Positions 44,701 through 52,084 of a stretch of 64,000 bases of DNA are shown here, piece by piece. The notes beneath the pieces were generated by a model. That model was not told where the DNA came from, ran no database searches, and was given only the letters and a program-made list of their open reading frames with translations. Numbering within the stretch: position 1 is the first letter of the stretch; the number at the start of each line of letters is the position of its first letter. A program made the translations under genes and the position numbers. This DNA comes from Ruminococcus bicirculans (ex Wegman et al. 2014) (lineage in GTDB: Bacteria; Bacillota; Clostridia; Oscillospirales; Ruminococcaceae): NCBI RefSeq assembly GCF_000723465.1, contig NZ_HF545616.1:1984001-2048000 (forward strand), read 5' to 3'.

Positions 44701-47595
44701 CATTACAGGGTGCGAGAGAAGTTCTGGTAATCTTTTTATCTGCTCAATTTCAAGACCATGCCGATGATTTTTTTCATCAGGCGGTAAAATTGCATTTTTC
44801 AAATGCTTTTGTGTATACAGCATAGGCAGCTGTTCACAGCCAACATCAAGCAAGATTTGTGGAGTGTCACATACTTTTAAGCTTGTATAGAATGGTAATA
44901 CTCCGCCTAAAGCTTCATCAACCTGTTCTGCAAATGATTTTTCAGAGCTAATATCATTGACTTCCTTAACATTGTCAGGGTCATTATCAATCATTTCAAT
45001 ATGCTTTATAATGACATAATCATCATCCGTTTCAGCTCCGAGAAGAAGTGCTTTTGCCGTTGACTGTATAAAGCTTTCTTTGTTATATACAGCGTCATAG
45101 TCTTTGAAATATTCAAAGAACTGATTTTTTTGATTATCTGAAAAAGAGGAAATAAACTTGACCGCTACCCTATTTTCTAGGTCAACTTCAACTGCGTACT
45201 CACCACTCTCTTTGTCAACAACATTAACAATGTTATCTCGTTTTTGCTCAATGATATACTCTCTCGATACACCATTTTCGGAAATAACGATCGTATTGTC
45301 CTCATCTTCTGTATTGTCAGCGGTAATACTTTCACTTATCTTAATATCATTTATTTTCGAAATGATTCCGTCAAGTATACCTGCAATATTGTTTCTATCA
45401 AAACGCTGATAATCTATATCGTGAGAGTCAAGCAGTGTATTTATCTCACCGTCTTTTTTGATACTTTCTTCAAGATTATGAATTCTGCCCTCTTGCTCAA
45501 ATTTGACAGACAAGTCACGCTCAACAACAACATTATAGTTGTTATAATTCTCATATTGAGAAAAAACGCTCTCTATATACTCAGGTGCATTTTCTTTTAG
45601 ATAGACTGTGTTAAGCAAAAGAGGCGAATCGGTGACTACCACATCTACATTGTCAAGCATTATATCCAGACGCCTTTTTTGTTCTGAAAGTATTTTGCTT
45701 TGATTTTTTAAAGTTCCATCAAGGTGTTCAAAATCCTTAGCATATACAAGCTCTTTTGCAACTTCGGAAACATAATCAGCGTGATACCCCAGTTTCTTTA
45801 ATTCGGCAACAAGTTGTAATGCAGTTGTTGATTTTCCTGCCCCCGGACCTCCATAAATATTAACGATAAGCGTGGTGCTTATGGGTTTAATATTGTCCTC
45901 ATTCTCATTTTTGTCCATGGACAAAACATTCGCAAATGTTATCTCTTTTCCATGTATGTTTATGGCTTTGACAGGTCTATACGCCTGAGTTGAAATATTA
46001 TTGAACCAAGTATCTACAAAAGAATTGCAATTATCCTGTTCGTCACTGTCTGGTTCATACGTTTTATATATGCTCATGCCGTCCTGTTGATATGAAATTG
46101 CAGTAAGTGTTTTATTTTTACTATCAATATCAAACACTATTTCAGGGTCAACCATTAAATCGCCATTCTGCTCATAGTAATGTGCCATTGCTACAGAATT
46201 GCTACCGATTTTGTCCAAGGACAAAGTCATAAAGCCTAAGTCGCTTTCAAGCTTGAGATATTTATAGTCCGTCAGAAAATCAGGAAACAGCTCGACAAAC
46301 TTTGAATACAGTCTTTGCTGTTTCATCGTGCTTGCGGAAATAATATTACCACGGTATTTTTCCGTTTCTTTTTCTTCTTTTTCAGATGTTGCCTCTATGG
46401 TGTTGCTTATGGCATACTCGTTATCCCTGATGAGCTGCTTAACATAGCCGCAGGCAGTACGCCAGTTTACACAGTATAGTTCCGCTCCATTAGCGTCAGC
46501 AAAGACAACGCCCTTGGAAGTCGCAGACCATTTGACTACATCAGGCATTTCAGCAAGCTCGATAGGGTGTGAACCTTTATATACAGCATAGGTATACCGC
46601 ATAAGCACCTTAGCTGACTTGTTGATGTTATAGAACTTGATAACTGCCTGCTTATTAACTTTTTTATAATCCGCCTGAAAAATCTGTTTAAGCACTGTTT
46701 CCTGTTGCTCAGCGGTAAGCGTCAGACGTTCAGCTTTTTCAGGAACTTCTACAAATTCATTGTAGTCAGGCTCAGGCTCAACCGTATCATCAGGCTCAAC
46801 AACATATCTATCATCTTCTTTTTCAGATATATCATTTTCCGTTTCGATATCAGCATTATCTGTCACTGTTGTTTCTTCAACTGTGACTTTCTGCTCAAAC
46901 TCTGAAATATCATCATTGACAATTGGCTTACGCATAGCCTGTCTGCCCTGAGCTTCTTCCAGTGACACAGTTTTTACAAGCTGTTTTGCAGTTCGGCAAA
47001 AGACATTGACATAGACTGCCGCAACAGTACCTACAAGCTCCTGAGCATTTTCATTGATTACAGGAAAGTTTGAAAAATCGTACTTGTACTGTTCTTCAAT
47101 GACGTTTAATCTTTCGCATACTGTATATGTAACTGTTTCTGCGATCAGCTCACATAATTCCGTTGAAAGCTGTCCTGTTGGTGACTTTGGGTGTGAATAC
47201 ACCGACTCGAAAACATAATCATAAATGTTATTATGAAAGGTTTTCTCGCCACGATCTGCTCTTGTTTCACTACCATTCTTTTCGTACATCTTATCCAACA
47301 TATCAAAGATATACTCATTATATGATACGTTGTATTTCCACGGCTTGATATCTTTTCCGTTAGTTTGAGATACATCAAACAAATGTTTCTTTATGCCGTT
47401 TTTGTCATAAATGGTCATTGACCTTGTACCACCATTGATACGAAGTCCAATATTGCTCCATACCTCAAATGGAGCTACAGCCGTAGCATTTCTGTTAATA
47501 TTGTAAATCTGAAGCTGTTCATCATATGGATAGGCATATAGATTAGACGCAAACTTATGAAATTCGAGCCATTCCTGCAAATTAAATTTTTTCAT
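38752..47595 (-). CDS. Giant ArdC-like / P-loop / DNA methylase / SNF2 helicase polyvalent protein
   Basis: 2947 residues from the ATG at 47595, chosen for GCGGAGGA ten bases upstream. Order read by eye: ArdC-like antirestriction region (1-220), acidic linker, P-loop nucleoside-kinase-like domain with GGPGAGKST (near 582) and VVVTDSPLL (near 650), MuF-C-like region (about 900-1070), small YodL-like domain (1100-1145), N6-adenine methylase with LEPAAGVGNF (near 1308) and GNVPFGD (near 1375), SNF2-type helicase with VGAGKT (near 2003), DEAH (near 2163) and QREGRILRQGN (near 2501). This is the large LtrC/polyvalent protein common in ICEs, thought to protect incoming DNA. The kinase-like insert is less usual. 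Contains two TTTGTCC palindromes. Confidence 0.88.
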   Translation of the reverse strand: MKKFNLQEWLEFHKFASNLYAYPYDEQLQIYNINRNATAVAPFEVWSNIGLRINGGTRSMTIYDKNGIKKHLFDVSQTNGKDIKPWKYNVSYNEYIFDMLDKMYEKNGSETRADRGEKTFHNNIYDYVFESVYSHPKSPTGQLSTELCELIAETVTYTVCERLNVIEEQYKYDFSNFPVINENAQELVGTVAAVYVNVFCRTAKQLVKTVSLEEAQGRQAMRKPIVNDDISEFEQKVTVEETTVTDNADIETENDISEKEDDRYVVEPDDTVEPEPDYNEFVEVPEKAERLTLTAEQQETVLKQIFQADYKKVNKQAVIKFYNINKSAKVLMRYTYAVYKGSHPIELAEMPDVVKWSATSKGVVFADANGAELYCVNWRTACGYVKQLIRDNEYAISNTIEATSEKEEKETEKYRGNIISASTMKQQRLYSKFVELFPDFLTDYKYLKLESDLGFMTLSLDKIGSNSVAMAHYYEQNGDLMVDPEIVFDIDSKNKTLTAISYQQDGMSIYKTYEPDSDEQDNCNSFVDTWFNNISTQAYRPVKAINIHGKEITFANVLSMDKNENEDNIKPISTTLIVNIYGGPGAGKSTTALQLVAELKKLGYHADYVSEVAKELVYAKDFEHLDGTLKNQSKILSEQKRRLDIMLDNVDVVVTDSPLLLNTVYLKENAPEYIESVFSQYENYNNYNVVVERDLSVKFEQEGRIHNLEESIKKDGEINTLLDSHDIDYQRFDRNNIAGILDGIISKINDIKISESITADNTEDEDNTIVISENGVSREYIIEQKRDNIVNVVDKESGEYAVEVDLENRVAVKFISSFSDNQKNQFFEYFKDYDAVYNKESFIQSTAKALLLGAETDDDYVIIKHIEMIDNDPDNVKEVNDISSEKSFAEQVDEALGGVLPFYTSLKVCDTPQILLDVGCEQLPMLYTQKHLKNAILPPDEKNHRHGLEIEQIKRLPELLSHPVMIIDSPNRKDSIIVVTSEVDKSDNPIIASIKPNGEGRYEVENVSSNFITSVYGRNNFSEYFRRIVQSDNLLFCDKQKSQAMFERWGEQYSELTNNLDFNIIIHQSRNIVKGMQQENNAEQLSFFENSTLEDTEVEIPFAVGDEIDYGERHYTISKIDKEKNTVTLLDYNTGWYPISHDEDLSMVIAEFEAVREKEIVESEALATKPNNFVKIDDEGSVNSGSLSENFVITDEQLGIGGPKQKFNRNVTAIQLLKKIEEENRNITKDEQQVLSEYVGWGGIPEAFDKNNSSWSQEYEQLKNLLTEEEYQNAIGSVLNAHYTQPVVINAMYTALSELGFSGGKILEPAAGVGNFIGCAPENIADRSFFTAVEIDSISGRIAKQLYPESEVQVCGYENAKLRAGTFDVAVGNVPFGDYSVVDKKYNRDHAMIHDYFFLKTLEMVRPNGVIAFITSKGTMDKQSSKIRKQIDEKAEFIGAIRLPNTAFKATAGTTVVSDIIFLKKRSFPQTKLSEWVDTAYNEDGQRINQYFINHPEMICGELKIKSGPYGPEMTVDPFSDKSLKDALSECVENLVNNTDVRYTQLSLRPVAAEADDTQKQEEALPAPENIPDGFYVSINDNIYKRNGSVLVEAKRKSGKAFTEREKGMLTLAIDLAKDLRYAVNIQNTDISDEDYEKIRISLESKYNYFSVKYGKITDPNNKLVYNTLRYVRDDNLDFLKSIETPKFEKSDILLKRTIRPSIKITHCDTVEDGFQATLAEYGYIDLNHISKITGYKVDECINRLNGILMYRDPDELFSADIQRTDGWLTADEYLSGNVVEKLRKAKLLSSRFPELKVNVEALEKVQPEKIKAVDILAQIGSSWIPEKYIEQFVEEVFGIGTVVEHNTATANWKLSNKVNGNYHSSTSTEYGTADINAMYILENSLNLRDSTVWRDKRDELGHLVYDDKGNKVREKDVEKTIAANHKAEKIKETFKEWVWTDAYRTQDLENIYNAKYNTERARTYDGSHLFFAGMTSSIQLADHQKNAVARVLYGGNTLLAHVVGAGKTFEMTAAAMEMRRIGAANKPLFIVPNHLIGQWGKEFLTLYPDANILLATSEDFEKSRRKAFVNRIATGDYDAVIMGYSTFAKISISPEKRKEYYQQQIDELIDIIQSSDDDDNLSVKDAQKKKKQLETRLKNLEYDTEQDDNIYFENLGVDALFVDEAHNFKNLSINTKLSRIAGIQTTESKRSEDLLLKIQYIKEKQNGLDRGIVFATGTPISNSLTEMYVMKKYLEPDYLREKGLQHFDSWVADFAEVTTNIELSPTGNSWRAKKRCSTFKNLPELMSIYRRVADIQTAETLKLPVPKLKNGKYTICLTKPSEEQKLFIFDCGERAEEVHQKRVDPSKDNMLKITNDGKMCALDMRLVDPTVEDNPDSKVNMAVNNIFNKWEETKDDSLTQVVFLDRSTPSKGFNLYDDIKSKLIALGIPEEEIKFIHDAKNDKEKVKLFEDVNEGRVRILIGSTEKMGAGTNIQKKLCALHHIDVPWRPSDIEQREGRILRQGNDCKEVEIFRYATEGTFDSYSWQTIEYKQKFISQVMTNKPLGRSIDDVDEAALNYAEIKSLATGDPRIKRQLELSTQVDNLCREKAEFEADRMKAREEITFTIPTQIKRAEKFIEIFDNAVEYSKQYPRSENFCVEIVDNKITDREEAGKAVKALRKVGGEEPIDVCDYRGFKIQIQYSSLGGYGSFKTIVSHENATLFTSLGVSNTDVFDNIDNAIDVDMPQLLSKHKEELKIAQKNMQKSKEIAEREFPKLKEYQEKREELNKLTSEIGLNDNSGDMDIVFKQDAVTSVIDKSYIRDNSGTIIAKFTYSVPESYIEKIYNDDDNLSLEYGSLQEYVKSVQGDNRFYEKSKKARKIVDDDIPAVDDTMFLTFKQCRAIVLEEDSELLTLQGVKSNGEHIKVGTFDYDYQTYQTLSSVGKLYSEKLGIPFGDEDIAASRNRRI
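45910..45925. repeat. TTTGTCC palindrome, copy 5
   Basis: TTTGTCCATGGACAAA in the giant gene, read as LSMDK. Confidence 0.9.
46210..46225. repeat. TTTGTCC palindrome, copy 6
   Basis: TTTGTCCAAGGACAAA in the giant gene, 300 bp from copy 5, read as LSLDK. Confidence 0.9.
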
Positions 47596-47660
47596 CTTTT
47601 TATAATCCTCCGCAAACAATTCTCTAAAAAGAGTAGCATTTATATGGGTTGTTGCGCAAA

Positions 47661-47694
47661 AAAAGAGCCGTATAGCTTTGTAACGGCTTTTTTT
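47661..47694 (-). terminator. Terminator after the SpoVG-like gene
   Basis: AGCCG (47666-47670) and CGGCT (47684-47688) extended by flanking bases; T run on the minus strand. Confidence 0.7.
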
Positions 47695-47697
47695 ATA

Positions 47698-48399
47698 TTA
47701 TCTTCCTAGACCTCTGCTTTCACCTGTCATGTCAAGCACTTCGTCTTGTCCTCTGCTGTTATCGTATGAGTTCATTCTTTTCATATTTCTCGTATAATTC
47801 AGACCATTTACAACACTGTCACGAAGTTCATTGTAAGTTTCCGCCTTTACTGGGTGAAAGAACTCCACATACTCATAGCCTGACGTTTTTTTCTCATTTC
47901 TGACCTTACGTTTGGGCGAGTCAAAATATTCACCGCTTTTGCCATTTCTGACCTGAACATTTTCAAGCACAAAACTGTCAGAAAAAATCACAGAGCCAAC
48001 ACCCTCTATATCTTTAACGGAACTTTCAAATATTCTTGCCAAAGTGGGCTGAAACCTGTCATTACCGAACTCCACTGTTGTATACTTGCCATCATTCTTA
48101 TTGAATGAGTCCATTATAGCCGAATTTAGCACCTTTCGGCTCTCTGCGGTGATAGGGTGAAAAACTTCCTTAAATTCCTTGACATATTCACCCTTATCAT
48201 TGATAACATAATTTCCGTTCTGGTCCTTTGTACGAACCATCAGTGACGGCAGCGCAATAAAAATCTCATTACTGTCTTGCCTTTCCATTATCTTCACCGA
48301 CTCAAGCACATAACTGTCATCAAACTTGACTGTAGCATAACCTCTCAACTGAGGGCTATTATCGTTAGTATAATGCGTTGTTCTAACTGAAATTTTCAT
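47698..48399 (-). CDS. Tandem SpoVG-domain protein
   Basis: 233 residues containing two SpoVG-like units: MKISVRT... FDDSYVLESVKIMERQDSNEIFIALPS ... VFHPITAESR (1-100) and SVIFSDSFVLENVQVRNGKSGEYFDSPKRKV ... FFHPVKAETY (about 130-205). SpoVG proteins are small nucleic-acid-binding regulators. The C-terminus ends EVLDMTGESRGLGR, matching tails of three other ICE proteins. Lies upstream of the giant protein gene with a terminator between. Confidence 0.85.
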   Translation of the reverse strand: MKISVRTTHYTNDNSPQLRGYATVKFDDSYVLESVKIMERQDSNEIFIALPSLMVRTKDQNGNYVINDKGEYVKEFKEVFHPITAESRKVLNSAIMDSFNKNDGKYTTVEFGNDRFQPTLARIFESSVKDIEGVGSVIFSDSFVLENVQVRNGKSGEYFDSPKRKVRNEKKTSGYEYVEFFHPVKAETYNELRDSVVNGLNYTRNMKRMNSYDNSRGQDEVLDMTGESRGLGR

Positions 48400-48414
48400 T
48401 GTAATACAGACCTC

Positions 48415-48618
48415 CTATAGTCTTTTTCCTCTTTTTTGATAGTTTTCCTCCTGCTCCAACTGCCACTCATCACAATCAAAGTCAGAATATTCGTCCACCA
48501 CTGCGACATTATTCAGTATACATAAACCTGAAACATAGTTTACACAATTTTCGCAGCACTTGATGTCAAGGTTTCCACAGCTAGTAAACTGACTTATTTT
48601 GCGTTCTATTTCAATCAC
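48415..48618 (-). CDS. Small Cys-rich protein
   Basis: 67 residues, GTG start at 48618 behind GGGGGAGTG, overlapping the upstream stop. Five Cys in CGNLDIKCCENCVNYVSGLC and one in DFDCDEW suggest a single zinc site, as in small ICE zinc proteins. Function unknown. Confidence 0.65.
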   Translation of the reverse strand: MIEIERKISQFTSCGNLDIKCCENCVNYVSGLCILNNVAVVDEYSDFDCDEWQLEQEENYQKRGKRL

Positions 48619-49160
48619 ACTTTACACTCCCCCTTTATAGCAATTTCTTTAGCACAGTTATAACATATATGCTTATTCTCTATTTCAAATGGTGCATTAA
48701 CCTTGCCACAGAAATAGCAATTATGCTCCTGTTCATCTCTGTCATTGATAACCAAGAATTCATCATCAAATAATTCTCCTACCAGTGTTTTGTTTTTATC
48801 ATAGGATTTAAACATGGTATCCGTTAAATCCTGCGGAATAAACACCAAGTAACGATTACCACTCAATGAAACTGCTGACGCATAGCCTGTGTCTAACAGA
48901 TGAATTTTTTGCGTTTGGTAGTTTTCAGACCATTCTTTCATTTTTATCATACACTGCCTGCACACTGGTTTGCCGTTACATAGTATTCTGCTATGTGTAT
49001 GCTCTCCGCACACTGCACAAGTATCTGGTTTACGTTCATATTTCAGATAGAGCTTATATCCATCCGTATAAATCTCAACCTCTTTGCAAATTCTGTTATT
49101 ATCTATAATTCCTTTTCGTATTCCTGCAAACAGCATTTTTTCTTTATCCTTTTTTGCCAT
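48615..49160 (-). CDS. Protein with two zinc ribbons
   Basis: 181 residues. First ribbon CAVCGEH ... CRQC (near 48-71), second CYFCGKV ... CYNC (near 148-170). The region between is beta-rich. Overlaps genes on both sides (17 bases upstream, 4 downstream), so part of one operon. Probably a nucleic-acid binding accessory protein; not recognised further. Confidence 0.7.
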   Translation of the reverse strand: MAKKDKEKMLFAGIRKGIIDNNRICKEVEIYTDGYKLYLKYERKPDTCAVCGEHTHSRILCNGKPVCRQCMIKMKEWSENYQTQKIHLLDTGYASAVSLSGNRYLVFIPQDLTDTMFKSYDKNKTLVGELFDDEFLVINDRDEQEHNCYFCGKVNAPFEIENKHICYNCAKEIAIKGECKV

Positions 49161-49479
49161 TCACACCGACCTCTCTTTCAAGAATATTTAATAACTGCTC
49201 CAAAAGCTCCTTGTTCTTTCCTTTTCCTGTGTCTGTCATATCCATCATATTGAGAGCATATCTTATTCCCTCGACAAATCCCAAATCATGGGCGTCATCA
49301 ATTACATTCGCTTGCAGTTCACATTCTTCTTCTTGAAGCTGAATTAATCGCTCTTTCCGCTCTTTGTAGGTTTTCACCCAATGGGTTTGAGCATAATCTG
49401 TTTCATAATCATCTTGAAAGCTTATCATGATTTCTTCCAAGATATCAAACTTAGTTTTCTTTGGCGTTTCAGTATTCAT
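49144..49479 (-). CDS. Hypothetical helical protein
   Basis: 111 residues, start behind AAAGGAGAAACACC. Almost entirely helical with coiled-coil character (KTYKERKERLIQLQEEECELQ) and a C-terminal amphipathic helix. Resembles small ICE/phage proteins of unknown function. First gene of the zinc-ribbon operon. Confidence 0.65.
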   Translation of the reverse strand: MNTETPKKTKFDILEEIMISFQDDYETDYAQTHWVKTYKERKERLIQLQEEECELQANVIDDAHDLGFVEGIRYALNMMDMTDTGKGKNKELLEQLLNILEREVGVNGKKG

Positions 49480-49498
49480 GGTGTTTCTCCTTTCGTAT

Positions 49499-49531
49499 AT
49501 AAAAAGAGCGTATGAATTTCTTCACACGCTC
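49499..49531 (-). terminator. Terminator, copy 1 of a duplicated segment
   Basis: GAGCGTATGAA (49506-49516) with TTCACACGCTC (49521-49531), one mismatch; T run on the minus strand. Nearly the same sequence recurs at 50699-50728. Confidence 0.8.
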
Positions 49532-49569
49532 GTGTTTGCGATTTTAAGTTGTGTGTCACTGTGACACAC

Positions 49570-49749
49570 TTATGTATCTAGGTTACTCTGTTCTTTTAAC
49601 CTTATATCCACATATTTTCTAATATAAACCGAATTTCTGTTCGAATAGTTTTCACTTTTCTGAAGAAATTCGTATTTTTCGTCTTTTTCTAATAGCTCTG
49701 TGAACGTTTCAACTTCTTCTGGCAAGCCCTCTATGCGTACTTTTACCAT
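49570..49749 (-). CDS. Small protein MVKVRIEGLPEEVE, copy 1
   Basis: 59 residues. MVKVRIEGLPEEVETF followed by a charged helix and NSVYIRKYVDIRL; the pattern recalls the short DUF3970-type proteins. A paralogue (copy 2) is at 52246-52407, with similarity continuing upstream of the ATG. Here the ribosome site reads AGAAGC instead of AGGAGC, so translation may be weak. The 80 bases before it are a remnant of the 3' end of a gene like the one at 52367. Confidence 0.65.
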   Translation of the reverse strand: MVKVRIEGLPEEVETFTELLEKDEKYEFLQKSENYSNRNSVYIRKYVDIRLKEQSNLDT

Positions 49750-49833
49750 TCTTATCAGCTTCTATTATTATAATTTTGTTATTATTTATCCATGTCATGA
49801 CCTCTTGCTCGATTTGTCTATAACATTTGTACT

Positions 49834-50322
49834 TTATAAGTAGTTTTTCAAGATAGAACTGAGTACGTCATAAATAGTTCTTTTATCAGAAAACCAAAAA
49901 TGTGCATATGCCATTTCAAGCCGTAATTGTACAAGAGGAGGATGATTTTCTAATGTAGAAGTTGAAATACTCATAATATCAGCTATTTCAGGCAAAAGGG
50001 AAGCATAGCTTTCCTTAGAACCCCAATCATAGTCAGAAAGTAATTGTTCGATAAAATTGGCAGTATCAGTTTTTGCTTTATTAAGTATTTCTTTTACCTT
50101 TATCTTATCATTAAGAGAATAATATAACATAAGGTTTCTTTCATCATACTTAGCAGAAAATTGAATACCCGACAGGCTAAGACCATTTAAAATACTATTT
50201 GCGTGTGATGTTTTTATCATTAGAAACTGCCTATTTGGTATTTCTTTTGCCACCTTACAACCATAATTTAACCACATTCCTTTTGAGAAGTCTTCGATTT
50301 CTTTTATTTTCTCATTATTCAT
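49834..50322 (-). CDS. Hypothetical protein
   Basis: 162 residues. Starts MNNEKIKEIEDFSKGMWLNYGC; mixed alpha/beta, no motif recognised, no membrane segment. Its ribosome site GGGGAGG is immediately preceded by the hairpin module described at 50337-50360. Probably soluble cargo protein. Confidence 0.65.
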   Translation of the reverse strand: MNNEKIKEIEDFSKGMWLNYGCKVAKEIPNRQFLMIKTSHANSILNGLSLSGIQFSAKYDERNLMLYYSLNDKIKVKEILNKAKTDTANFIEQLLSDYDWGSKESYASLLPEIADIMSISTSTLENHPPLVQLRLEMAYAHFWFSDKRTIYDVLSSILKNYL

Positions 50323-50336
50323 ATCTCTACCTCCCC

Positions 50337-50360
50337 AGCCCCTGCCCAGTTGCAGGGGCT
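50337..50360 (-). repeat. Hairpin-Shine-Dalgarno module, copy B
   Basis: AGCCCCTGC-CCAGTT-GCAGGGGCT, followed on the minus strand directly by GGGGAGG and the start of the preceding gene. Also forms a plus-strand terminator-like hairpin (seven T after it), but no rightward gene lies before it. Confidence 0.75.
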
Positions 50361-50471
50361 TTTTTTCATGTATAGATTAATTGATCCCCTTTTTACTGCC
50401 TTTTCAGACAATATCAATTACCTTTTCTTTTTCTTTCAGCTGAACATCACAGCAGACGTTCCAAAAGTTCC

Positions 50472-50669
50472 TTATTCTTTTCTCTTTTCAGCTAATATAA
50501 AGATCAATCCCATAAGTGCAGGAAGTATCATGATCGGTAGTATTCTTGCCTTAATATACTCTGACGGAGTTGACCAATCTGCTTCGTTATTGACAACAAT
50601 TATCGAGTTGACTGCATTTGCGATAATAAAAGTGATGTTGTAGAAATTACGCTTGATTAGCTTTTTCAT
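50472..50669 (-). CDS. Small membrane protein
   Basis: 65 residues from the ATG at 50669 (GGAGA eight bases upstream). Two hydrophobic helices (about 9-25 and 44-60) and a basic C-terminus AEKRKE. Not recognised. The sequence between its stop and 50361 resembles the 3' end of the Cna-B adhesin gene, evidence of segmental duplication. Confidence 0.55.
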   Translation of the reverse strand: MKKLIKRNFYNITFIIANAVNSIIVVNNEADWSTPSEYIKARILPIMILPALMGLIFILAEKRKE

Positions 50670-50698
50670 TTGAATATTCTCCATAATTTTTATATAAT

Positions 50699-50728
50699 AA
50701 AAATAGCGTATGAAATTCTTCACACGCT
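50699..50728 (-). terminator. Terminator, copy 2 of a duplicated segment
   Basis: AGCGTATGAA (50705-50714) and TTCACACGCT (50719-50728), with flanks shared with 49499-49560. Confidence 0.75.
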
Positions 50729-50742
50729 CGTGTTTGCAATTA

Positions 50743-50961
50743 TTATTGCTGTGTGTCATTTATAACTTCGGTGAACTTATATGTTCCAACAGGAAGTCCT
50801 TTTATATTGATAACTCCACCTTTATCAGCAGAAATATACGGAAAATCCACAACTTTGCCGTCAGAAGTTATTCCCTTCAAGTTATACATCTGTGGTCTAT
50901 CACTATTCCTTTTATGTAGTTTTGTAAGCTTTGAGAAGAAATATTTTTTGAGTTTTTTCAT
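50743..50961 (-). CDS. Small protein with a Cna-B-like repeat fragment
   Basis: 72 residues from the ATG at 50961 (GGGAGTAAAAGCA). Basic N-terminus MKKLKKYFFSKLTKLHKR, no signal peptide. The second half, GGVINIKGLPVGTYKFTEV, matches the last strands of the Cna-B repeats in the adhesin at 54485-57691 (GLAKFEGVPVGTYTITE). Without the paired Lys strand an isopeptide is unlikely. Either a remnant or a small cytosolic derivative. Confidence 0.55.
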   Translation of the reverse strand: MKKLKKYFFSKLTKLHKRNSDRPQMYNLKGITSDGKVVDFPYISADKGGVINIKGLPVGTYKFTEVINDTQQ

Positions 50962-50966
50962 TGCTT

Positions 50967-51707
50967 TTACTCCCATTCTATAGTTTTTATTGAATACCCA
51001 TATTTGCTTAGATACTCCAAGCACGCCACATAAGGATTACGAAATTTATCTTGTGGCAATGCTTTTTCATCAATAGTGATTTTATTTATTTCCTGTATCA
51101 CATCATTGAATATCGATTTTAAATTATTATTTTTATAGGAAACGATAGCTGCTGTCTTAAACCACAAAAATGTGTTTTCATTTATTAAAAGACCAATTTC
51201 TATACTATTGCCATTTTTTGAATAACAGTTTCTTCGTATTCCGAATACTCTTTGATTACTTTTGGGTCTGTAAAAAATAATCAGGCTTTCTTCGTTTGTT
51301 TCGGCGTACACAGCAAGAAACCCATTTTGTTTACAGTGTTTCTTTAATTTACAAAATAGCTTTTCAGAAAGATTTAATTCCTTTGGCTTAAAAATTCCTA
51401 TTGTTCTTATGATATCATATGAACTGCAATTTCTTTCCCATGTTTCTAAATCATCAATAACAAGATCCGTATTGTCCATTGATACCGCAAAATCGTTTGG
51501 ATACATAGTCAAAAGCATATCAGTAAGCTCGCTTGAGCTAAAACCAACGCCTTCGTCCGCATATTCCTCAAAGAATTGCCCCATAACATATGTTAGCAAG
51601 TATGGTAAACTTACAATATCGTATGAAGTCTTGAGAACAGTTTTTGCCGTGCCACCATTTCTTGAAATGACAAACCTTAATTGTCTATAATTTGACAAGA
51701 ATCTCAT
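50967..51707 (-). CDS. Hypothetical protein
   Basis: 246 residues. Overlaps the upstream gene by four bases (ATGA); a TTG three codons in has better spacing from AAAGG and may be the real start. Mixed alpha/beta, with VLKTSYDIVSLPYLLTYVMGQFFEEYADEG near 24-53 and a helical C-terminus. No family recognised. Member of the packed cargo operon. Confidence 0.65.
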   Translation of the reverse strand: MRFLSNYRQLRFVISRNGGTAKTVLKTSYDIVSLPYLLTYVMGQFFEEYADEGVGFSSSELTDMLLTMYPNDFAVSMDNTDLVIDDLETWERNCSSYDIIRTIGIFKPKELNLSEKLFCKLKKHCKQNGFLAVYAETNEESLIIFYRPKSNQRVFGIRRNCYSKNGNSIEIGLLINENTFLWFKTAAIVSYKNNNLKSIFNDVIQEINKITIDEKALPQDKFRNPYVACLEYLSKYGYSIKTIEWE

Positions 51708-52084
51708 CCTTTCTTAGCATTAAATCGACCGATAGTGCGTAACATCTTCTGCGATTTTTCTCCTGAAAAATGTTTCTTTATTCTGTCAATATCGGTGTAC
51801 ATATATCCATCACTTTCACAATAGCCACCCTCATCGATAAGGTCATAGTATGTATAAGGCGTATCAGGATTAGTGTTGAGGTCAAGAGCTGTAATATGTT
51901 CCTTCATAACACTAAAGCCATACATGGTTACAAGCTTGTCTACGATATCATCAACGGACGCTGCATTGTAAAAACAGATAACGTATCCGACAAGAAGCAG
52001 CATATCTTCGCCTTTTATTTCATTACTGCAAATCAGAGTTCCTGTTTTATTATCGTCTGCTATAAAGTATCTATATTCATTCAT
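51704..52084 (-). CDS. Hypothetical protein
   Basis: 126 residues from the ATG at 52084 (TTGGAGCTAAAA). MNEYRYFIADDNKTGTLI, then a helical middle and DEGGYCESDGYMYTDIDRIKKHF. Unknown family, soluble. Coupled to neighbours by overlaps on both sides. Confidence 0.6.
   Translation of the reverse strand: MNEYRYFIADDNKTGTLICSNEIKGEDMLLLVGYVICFYNAASVDDIVDKLVTMYGFSVMKEHITALDLNTNPDTPYTYYDLIDEGGYCESDGYMYTDIDRIKKHFSGEKSQKMLRTIGRFNAKKG

Noticed and set aside
50336-50366. Rightward rho-independent terminator
   Set aside because: No rightward gene precedes it; the same hairpin recurs before leftward Shine-Dalgarno sites, which explains it better.
50350-50643. Plus-strand frame of 97 codons starting in the hairpin module
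   Set aside because: Opposite a leftward small membrane gene with a better ribosome site, and includes terminator-like and duplicated sequence.
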